From contig CAJPTV010000027.1 in assembly GCA_905373665.1 (NCBI GenBank), positions 1 through 20,764 of the forward strand: 20,764 bases of DNA. Direction: 5' to 3'. This DNA is from Bacteroidia bacterium (GTDB taxonomy: Bacteria; Bacteroidota; Bacteroidia; Bacteroidales; CAJPTX01). Of this stretch, positions 16,682-20,764 are shown one piece after another; positions within the stretch are counted from its first letter, which is position 1; every line of letters starts with the position of its first letter. A program made the position numbers and the translations under genes. A model generated the notes under the pieces. That model made no database searches and was not told the DNA's origin. It worked only from the letters and a program-made list of their open reading frames with translations.

Positions 16682-17323
16682 TTATTCTGCAGGCTCTGCC
16701 GCAGCGGGCGGATAGACCAATCGAATTCGTTTCACCCATGCTTCTTTAGCGAGAGTGCGGATTTTCTTACGCTCAATCCAATAGTCGAAAGTATAATAGG
16801 GTTTCCCCTCCAACTTCGGAATTTGCTTTAAGCCAAGCGCTTTAAGGCGTGCCTTAATGGTTTTCTCGGAAATAGACTCGAGGTAGGAGACCATGATTCC
16901 GACCTTTGTGCCATCGAGAGCGTATTCGGGTATCGAGTCGGAAAGTATCATCGCACTCAGTTTCCACTCGTCTTTTACAGCAAAAAGAGAAACCATATTG
17001 GTCTTTTTAGTACACTGACGGATTTTGTCAGACTTAACAGCCACGAAGTAGGTTTGAGTGCCCACGTTATCATAGACGGTCACGCCATACTGTTTGAGAT
17101 TGAGGCGATCGGACATCGTGGGGTCTTCCTTAAACTGCGCAAGGAGAATGTACTGCCCTTCGACAGGTCGTCCAAGTGCAGCATAAGCATTCTTTGCCCC
17201 TTTCTGCAACGAAGCTATGTTTTTAGGCGGGGTAACCGTGTGACCATAAAAGTCTATTGGTGTTTGTGCCACAAGCGAGCCAGCAAAAGCTACGCAAAGT
17301 AAAAGAAGTACGAATCGAACCAT
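16682..17323 (-). CDS. Secreted subtilase-propeptide-like protein without protease domain
   Basis: A 213-aa protein. Residues 1-19 (ending GSLVA) are a signal peptide. Residues about 52-98 (PVEGQYILLAQF, QYGVTVYD, TYFVAV) resemble the first half of the prodomain of S8 subtilases: a Y-I-L-L-x-Q-F strand, then a G-V-x-V-x-x-Y strand and a TY-F-V strand. Residues about 138-205 (TKVGIMVSYL, TIKARLKALGL, WVKRIRLVYP) resemble the second half, ending where a catalytic domain would begin. No Asp/His/Ser protease motifs follow; the protein stops after PAAAEPAE. It may be an inhibitor or folding partner of a separate protease, or the remnant of one. The AGAGG site before the ATG fits this start. The family call is from pattern memory and is tentative. 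Confidence 0.65.
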   Translation of the reverse strand: MVRFVLLLLCVAFAGSLVAQTPIDFYGHTVTPPKNIASLQKGAKNAYAALGRPVEGQYILLAQFKEDPTMSDRLNLKQYGVTVYDNVGTQTYFVAVKSDKIRQCTKKTNMVSLFAVKDEWKLSAMILSDSIPEYALDGTKVGIMVSYLESISEKTIKARLKALGLKQIPKLEGKPYYTFDYWIERKKIRTLAKEAWVKRIRLVYPPAAAEPAE

Positions 17324-17495
17324 GTTTCCTCTAAATATTTTCCATGGTAACGCAGCAATGTGCGTGTAGGTTTAGTGTCAAAGGGGCGCATAGCCTGATT
17401 TTACGCGGGTGTCGCCTATTGATTCGTGTGATTCGCCCCACGCACATGGTATCCGACGGGGCGCTTTTGTAGTTTTATGGAAATAGTAAAGAAAC

Positions 17496-17521
17496 AAAAA
17501 AGGGAGGCTATGTAGCCCCCC
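17496..17521 (-). terminator. Intrinsic terminator of the viperin cassette
   Basis: An 8-bp stem with one G-U pair (GGGAGGCT at 17502-17509 with AGCCCCCC at 17514-17521) has the loop ATGT. On the minus strand it is followed by six T (17501 down to 17496). It lies 21 bases after the stop of the 69-aa gene. Confidence 0.85.
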
Positions 17522-17542
17522 TTCGCTCACGCCAGCCTAATG

Positions 17543-17752
17543 CTAGGCATTTTTATTACTTCCACTGCTCTCCTTACTAGGAGTAGGGTGTACTTTTTTG
17601 AACTCTGGATTATTCGGATTCAGCTGATTGGCACGGTTATTTAGCGCAGCCCGATATGCTGGGTTGTTCGGGTTCAGCTGATTGGCGTGATGATCTAATT
17701 GCTTCTGTGTCATGAGTTTTACCGGAGCGGGATGTGATTTGGATTTAGACAT
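17543..17752 (-). CDS. 69-aa LNPNN-repeat protein downstream of viperin
   Basis: A small, basic, probably unstructured protein with an exact tandem motif. ANQLNPNNP occurs at residues 23-31 and 41-49, giving an 18-residue period, followed by AYRAALNNR and EFKKV respectively. The DNA shows the repeat too (around 17607-17632 and 17661-17686). The Ser/Lys/Pro-rich ends (MSKSKSHPAP, HPTPSKESSGSNKNA) have no hydrophobic core. I chose the ATG at 17752, 19 bp after the viperin stop. The longer frame upstream is a shadow inside the viperin gene. The same LNPNN core is in the 131-aa protein that opens the cassette, so the two are likely linked in function. I know LNPNN-type motifs from other small bacterial proteins, but not what they do. 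Confidence 0.75.
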   Translation of the reverse strand: MSKSKSHPAPVKLMTQKQLDHHANQLNPNNPAYRAALNNRANQLNPNNPEFKKVHPTPSKESSGSNKNA

Positions 17753-17771
17753 TTCTAAAAGTATTAAAAGG

Positions 17772-18632
17772 TTAAACAAAATTAAACGGACAAGGATCTG
17801 ATTGAGAGTTAGAAGGCGTATAACGCGCTTCGTATTTTTTCCGATCAACATAAATAGGAGCAAGCGCCTCCTGAAGAGTAACATCTTGATTTGAGAGAGA
17901 AGGACCTTTCACATCACTATTGCGATCAACGAATGCGCCATCACCTAAAAGTATATAGTAGGAATCTGACATGTCATCGCCGCCCTCGATGACCAACTTG
18001 TCGTTATAATCGATATGCCGATTTCTCTCGACGAAAGTAGCGAACTCTTCGGGTGAGATTAACAGATTGTCGTAGTTCATAATTAACCTGCGGTTCGGCT
18101 TAAAGACCTGCATAAGCTTGATGCGATCGGGTTGCACAGTTCGATAGAACTCGACAAACTTTTCCTCAAGATTCAAACGACTAACAACAGTATTAACTTT
18201 CAGGCGTAGCCCTTCTTGCTTAATTTCAGCACAAAAAGCCTCGTACTCGGCACGGGTTATCGTGCGCCCGCTCTTATGACGTCCTATCTGTAGATTCGTT
18301 TCTTCAAGCAAAGAATCAATGCTTATCCCGACAGTGGTAAGGTATGGATAGAGCGTTCTCCATTGTGCTGGCTCACAGATGAAATCAAAGCCATTTGTTA
18401 CGAGCGAACACTTAAAACCTCGATCATAAGCCGCACGAATCAATTCGTGAATGTGTGGGAGTACTGTAATCTCGCCCCCTACGAAATTGATTTCTGGAAA
18501 GTACCCCACCAGTTTATCAAGTACAAACAGATTCTCTTCTAAACTTTTACGCGAGAATTCCTCTCTAAAGCAATAACAGCAACGGAAATTACACTCGCTA
18601 AGCAGATGCCAGTTTACCTTTGAATGTGTCAT
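17772..18632 (-). CDS. Prokaryotic viperin (antiviral radical-SAM enzyme)
   Basis: A 286-aa radical-SAM enzyme. Viperins convert CTP, or UTP/GTP in prokaryotic forms, to 3'-deoxy-3',4'-didehydro nucleotides that terminate viral RNA synthesis. The cluster motif is CNFRCCYC, with C14, C18 and C21 as CX3CX2C. INFVGGE at 48-54 supplies the SAM-binding GGE. Stretches that separate viperin from other radical-SAM enzymes are present in order: GISIDSLLEETNLQIGR at 102-118 (animal viperin has ISCDSFDEEVNVLIGR), KVNTVVSRLNLEE at 145-157, IKLMQVF at 171-177, EEFATFVERN at 195-204, and DSYYIL at 223-228. No membrane helix precedes the core, as in bacterial forms. The ATG at 18632 has GGGGGA upstream and lies 16 bp after the preceding gene. 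No nucleotide kinase gene is beside it. Confidence 0.88.
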   Translation of the reverse strand: MTHSKVNWHLLSECNFRCCYCFREEFSRKSLEENLFVLDKLVGYFPEINFVGGEITVLPHIHELIRAAYDRGFKCSLVTNGFDFICEPAQWRTLYPYLTTVGISIDSLLEETNLQIGRHKSGRTITRAEYEAFCAEIKQEGLRLKVNTVVSRLNLEEKFVEFYRTVQPDRIKLMQVFKPNRRLIMNYDNLLISPEEFATFVERNRHIDYNDKLVIEGGDDMSDSYYILLGDGAFVDRNSDVKGPSLSNQDVTLQEALAPIYVDRKKYEARYTPSNSQSDPCPFNFV

Positions 18633-18648
18633 CTTAAGTCCCCCGTGA

Positions 18649-19044
18649 TTAGTAGTCAAAATCGTCACTACACCATGGTTCGTACTCGAAATCCTCATCG
18701 TCAAAGAAATTGGGAAAGAACGGTTTTATACGCTCTTGCCAATCCTCTGGTCTCTTGTCGAAACCTCTTGATTGCCAATACTTATCATTATTCGGGTTTA
18801 ATAGATCTGATCGATTATCACGATCTGCTTTATCGTCTAGTTTCTGAATTGCTAGGCACAGCCCACAAGGCGAGTCTATTGCCCACATCGGCACTCCCAA
18901 ATGACAAGCTTGGTGCTTAGTAATAGAATCAACGACTGGCAAAGATGACCAGAATCTGAGTTTGTCTGTAACAAACTCTATTCGTGCTACTTGACTCTTC
19001 AGAGTCTGTTGCGCAGCACAATTGTTGTATTTTTCAGAAGACAT
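18649..19044 (-). CDS. 131-aa acidic LNPNN protein upstream of viperin
   Basis: A cytoplasmic protein of unknown family. Residues 1-70 include a Cys/His-rich stretch (HQAC at 44-47, then CGLC at 60-63) that could bind a metal. Residues 80-94 hold the motif SDLLNPNNDKYWQSRG, followed by DKRPEDWQ. The tail from 110 on is very acidic and aromatic (FFDDEDFEYEP and DDFDY). The LNPNN core plus an aromatic two to three residues later matches the repeats in the 69-aa protein on the other side of the viperin gene. It opens the three-gene cassette; the viperin ATG follows 16 bp after its stop. It has no signal peptide. It could be a viperin partner, sensor or regulator, but the sequence does not say which. 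Confidence 0.75.
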   Translation of the reverse strand: MSSEKYNNCAAQQTLKSQVARIEFVTDKLRFWSSLPVVDSITKHQACHLGVPMWAIDSPCGLCLAIQKLDDKADRDNRSDLLNPNNDKYWQSRGFDKRPEDWQERIKPFFPNFFDDEDFEYEPWCSDDFDY

Positions 19045-19065
19045 ACTATTAGTTTTTAGTTAGAC

Positions 19066-19102
19066 GAAAAATACTCGGAGATATGGTGTTAGTACATATC
19101 TC
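19066..19102 (-). promoter_or_regulatory. Hairpin before the viperin cassette (operator or terminator)
   Basis: A perfect 8-bp inverted repeat (GAGATATG at 19078-19085 with CATATCTC at 19095-19102) is followed on the minus strand by TATTTTTC (19073 down to 19066). It may be the terminator of the barrel gene that ends at 19112. Alternatively it may be an operator over the cassette promoter, since TATTTTTC differs from TAnnTTTG in one base. Confidence 0.5.
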
Positions 19103-19111
19103 TATCACTCG

Positions 19112-19630
19112 TTAAAAGAGGTAAGTTGTTCCAACCGACCAGTAGGGTTGCGTGAACAAAAAGAAGGGAATGGGTGCAAGCTCGAAGTTGAGACTCCAAT
19201 GTTCGGAGAATGTACGCCTCCAACCAAGAAAGACGTCAAAACCGTAATGCGGATTCCAACTTGCCTTATAGTCGTTAATTGGGGCTGCTCTCGTATACCA
19301 AATATTCAAACCGTTAAGGACTCCGCCATAGTAGTCCGTCTTACCTACATGCTTATGTAATGCCACTCTCGTATTAAAAGCATGAAGAGCGCCAAAAGTC
19401 GTCCCCACATAGCCTCCGACACCGAGCGAAAAGTTAGAGCCCAAAAGATTGCTCGCTACGCAATATTCGTAAGACAGGCTAAAATAGGGTACTACGTACA
19501 TTTTTAGCCCAAAATTGGCATTCACAAGCTGACGCCCCTTGGTAAACTCTCCACGTGCAGATGCTGTAGTAACCATACTCGCCAAAAGCACAAACAACAC
19601 GATCCATTTTTTTACACTGACTTTAGACAT
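19112..19630 (-). CDS. Small outer-membrane beta-barrel protein
   Basis: A 172-aa protein. I chose the ATG at 19630 because it begins a proper signal peptide (MSKVSVKKWIVLFVLLASMV, then TTASA at about 21-25). The 24 upstream residues of the longer frame lie over a terminator. The mature part is a string of amphipathic strands (QLVNANFGLKMYVVPYFSLSYEYCV, NFSLGVGGYVG, AFNTRVALHKHVG) with conserved-looking turns, and it ends SVGTTYLF with a C-terminal Phe as in outer-membrane barrels. GFDVFLGWRRTFSEHWSLNFELAP fits Bacteroidetes barrels of the OmpA/PorT kind. It lies directly upstream of the viperin cassette, but a hairpin separates them. No specific role can be inferred. Confidence 0.75.
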   Translation of the reverse strand: MSKVSVKKWIVLFVLLASMVTTASARGEFTKGRQLVNANFGLKMYVVPYFSLSYEYCVASNLLGSNFSLGVGGYVGTTFGALHAFNTRVALHKHVGKTDYYGGVLNGLNIWYTRAAPINDYKASWNPHYGFDVFLGWRRTFSEHWSLNFELAPIPFFLFTQPYWSVGTTYLF

Positions 19631-19689
19631 TCTCGACAGTATTATTTCGTAAAGACCCAAAAGATAGATGAGAGAGGGAATTTTAGAGG

Positions 19690-20197
19690 TAAAAAATCCC
19701 ACTCCGCAGTGGCGGAGACCTAAGAGACGGCATATTACGACAAGCGCAATGTTAGCGCGCCACTAAAAAATGTAAACGAAGGAAGCTGAGTCTCTCTCTG
19801 CAAAATAGGAGGTTGAAAAAAGTAAGCAACGAGAAACTAAGCCTGTAGAAGAGACTTCCACACAGGCTATACGCCTCATAAAGGCTATGCCAATAAACGA
19901 ATCTGGAGAAAAGAGAATGGTAGAAAGAAGCTCCTAGCTTGCTTAATACCCGAGGACAGGTGAGTGACTCATAAAGGTCACACATAGGAGTCCTAAACGG
20001 AGAACCCACAGTCTCGTTCAGAGACCTACAGTCTAGATAAAAGTTTTGCTTATCCATCGCACTATTTGTTTGTTCAAAACAGACAACAAATAACACTCAC
20101 CAGAGTGGAGATATTTACATATCTCAGACTCAGTTAGCCCCTAACAAAGTAGAAGACTAACGATTTGTTTCAAATCAACGTATAATACCAATCATTT
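19690..20197 (-). ncRNA. Candidate structured RNA, chain of hairpins
   Basis: This roughly 500-nt stretch has a promoter at 20203-20210, a terminator at 19691-19717 and no recognisable protein. On the minus strand it forms a series of local hairpins. Stems (plus coordinates) include 20162-20167/20171-20176, 20133-20137/20141-20145, 20108-20114/20119-20125 with a GTAA loop, 20011-20015/20021-20025, 19964-19968/19977-19981, 19928-19932/19936-19940, 19865-19891 with three stem segments, and 19841-19846/19862-19867 around an inner GAAG/CTTC stem. A 101-codon frame (from 20057 to 19752) crosses it, but its product is Leu/Phe/Ser-rich without any motif I know. I see no tmRNA, RNase P or SRP signature. 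It may be a 6S-like or new RNA; a small gene with a long leader is the alternative. Confidence 0.45.
19691..19717 (-). terminator. Intrinsic terminator of the RNA candidate
   Basis: A perfect 6-bp GC-rich stem (CTCCGC at 19702-19707 with GCGGAG at 19712-19717) has a 4-nt loop. On the minus strand it is followed by TGGGA and then six T (19696 down to 19691). It lies 60 bases before the start of the barrel gene. Confidence 0.75.
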
Positions 20198-20202
20198 CGC
20201 CA

Positions 20203-20234
20203 CAAAGGTAGTAAAAACTTCTAAGAAGAGGCAA
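20203..20234 (-). promoter_or_regulatory. Promoter for the structured RNA candidate
   Basis: TACCTTTG (20210 down to 20203) matches the -7 consensus exactly. TTG (20234 down to 20232) lies 21 nt upstream as a possible -33. The predicted start is near 20197, just before the first hairpin of the RNA. Confidence 0.6.
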
Positions 20235-20299
20235 TCCTGTAATGGGTTTCTTATACATTTTTTTTTGCACGGCTAATATTAGGCAAAGGTTGGAGGAGT

Positions 20300-20614
20300 T
20301 CCTAAGGGCGGTCCTAAGGGCGGACGGCCTGTGGTTGAGGAGAGTCGTGTGGGTAAGGGTAAAATGCAAATCACCAAGGTGCGGGCTTGATGGCGCACGA
20401 CCCAGTGACGTTGAGGAGCAAGTGTTTTTGAGAGGCGGGTTTCGCATCGATTCATTATGCGCCTTACGGCGCAGGGCGTAGCATGCTGCGGCGCTAAGGG
20501 CGCGCCGCCCAGTGGGCGCAATGTGCGGTAAAATGCAAATCACCGAGGCGATCCTAAGGGCGGACGCCCCGTGGTGGAGGAGGGTCGAGAAAAGGGTAGA
20601 TGCAAATCATCACA
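20300..20614. repeat. Non-coding region with interspersed short repeats
   Basis: No gene is credible here. TCCTAAGGGCGG occurs in tandem at 20300-20311 and 20312-20323 and again at 20552-20563. The second and third copies continue with a shared stretch (ACG-CC-GTGGT-GAGGAG-GTCG), 240 bp apart. GGTAAAATGCAAATCACC occurs at 20358-20375 and 20527-20544, with a diverged copy at 20595-20611. GC-rich inverted pieces (GCGCCTTACGGCGC, and GGCGCTAAGGGCGCGCC nearby) lie between them. It looks like decayed copies of an intergenic repeat beside the rRNA operon. Confidence 0.6.
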
Positions 20615-20679
20615 GCGCGGCGTTGCCGCGAGTTGCGGGTTTAGCACGCTAAATCCCTACAGGGAAATGAGGATCAATC

Positions 20680-20717
20680 AAAAAAAAGCCTCCGCAAGGC
20701 TTTCACCGTGCGGAGGC
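20680..20717 (-). terminator. rRNA operon intrinsic terminator
   Basis: A perfect 9-bp stem (GCCTCCGCA at 20688-20696 with TGCGGAGGC at 20709-20717) is followed on the minus strand by eight T (20687 down to 20680). It lies directly after the 5S rRNA 3' end. Confidence 0.92.
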
Positions 20718-20722
20718 GCAAA

Positions 20723-20764
20723 TGGGCAACGTCCTACTCTCCCACCACAAAGGGCAGTACCATC
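20723..20764 (-). rRNA. rrf: 5S rRNA, 3' part only
   Basis: On the minus strand the sequence GATGGTACTGCCC, followed by GGTGGGAGAGTAGG and ACGTTGCCC, is the conserved 3' portion of bacterial 5S rRNA (loop E/helix IV, then the 3' strand of helix I). The 5' part lies beyond the right edge. The exact 3' end is uncertain by a few bases. A strong terminator follows, so this is the end of an rRNA operon. Confidence 0.93.

Noticed and set aside
17599..17630. NQLNPNNPEF looks like the eukaryotic PAM2 motif that binds poly(A)-binding protein
   Set aside because: The key Ala of PAM2 is Asn here, and the same motif with Tyr or Trp endings occurs in the partner protein, so the likeness is probably chance.
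19752..20096. Open frame of 101-114 codons across the hairpin-rich region
   Set aside because: The product is Leu/Phe/Ser/Cys-rich with no known motif, and almost every part of the frame lies in RNA-like stems. Kept only as an alternative to the RNA call.
19690..20197. tmRNA, RNase P RNA or SRP RNA
   Set aside because: No tRNA-like ends or tag frame, no GAGGAAAGTCC-type P4 core and no SRP tetraloop helix could be found on either strand.
20175..20543. Overlapping frames in the repeat spacer next to 5S rRNA
   Set aside because: They run through repeated GC-rich non-coding sequence, lack motifs, and overlap each other on both strands.
20300..20614. Possible CRISPR array
   Set aside because: Repeat copies are few, of two kinds and unevenly spaced, with no constant spacer length and no cas genes nearby.

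Overview
The window looks like a chromosomal segment of a Bacteroidales bacterium, most likely a Porphyromonas-type organism. The evidence is the conserved block rsfS-ftsH-(DUF2007)-cdsA, promoters matching the Bacteroidetes -7 consensus TAnnTTTG, outer-membrane beta-barrels with N-terminal signal peptides, and a very large exported beta-rich surface protein. The genus call rests on gene order and protein style, not on a search. Every gene I can support lies on the minus strand, so transcription runs right to left.

Right edge (about 19690-20764): the 3' end of a 5S rRNA and a strong intrinsic terminator end an rRNA operon. Next comes about 350 bp of repeated, GC-rich non-coding sequence. After that there is a roughly 500-nt transcription unit, with its own promoter and terminator, that consists of a chain of small hairpins and has no convincing protein.

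Accessory region (about 16680-19640): a small outer-membrane barrel is followed by a three-gene cassette. The cassette holds a 131-aa acidic protein, a prokaryotic viperin (pVip) radical-SAM enzyme, and a 69-aa repeat protein, and it ends in an intrinsic terminator. Both small proteins carry the same LNPNN motif, which suggests they act with the viperin in an antiviral module. Next is a secreted protein that resembles a free-standing subtilase propeptide.

Middle (about 7230-16610): a diacylglycerol-kinase-family lipid kinase, a small helical protein, and a 2602-aa exported protein built from three similar units of about 900 residues.

Left (1-7200): the housekeeping run is rsfS, ftsH, a DUF2007 protein, cdsA, an Mpv17-like membrane protein, an outer-membrane barrel, nadE, a small HTH protein with its terminator, and then a tRNA-Val cut by the window edge. 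Spacings in most of this run are short enough for one or two operons. Two oddities stand out. The NadE glutaminase domain appears to lack its catalytic Cys and Lys. The 3' end of ftsH looks frame-shifted relative to an open acidic tail that would overlap the next start codon.
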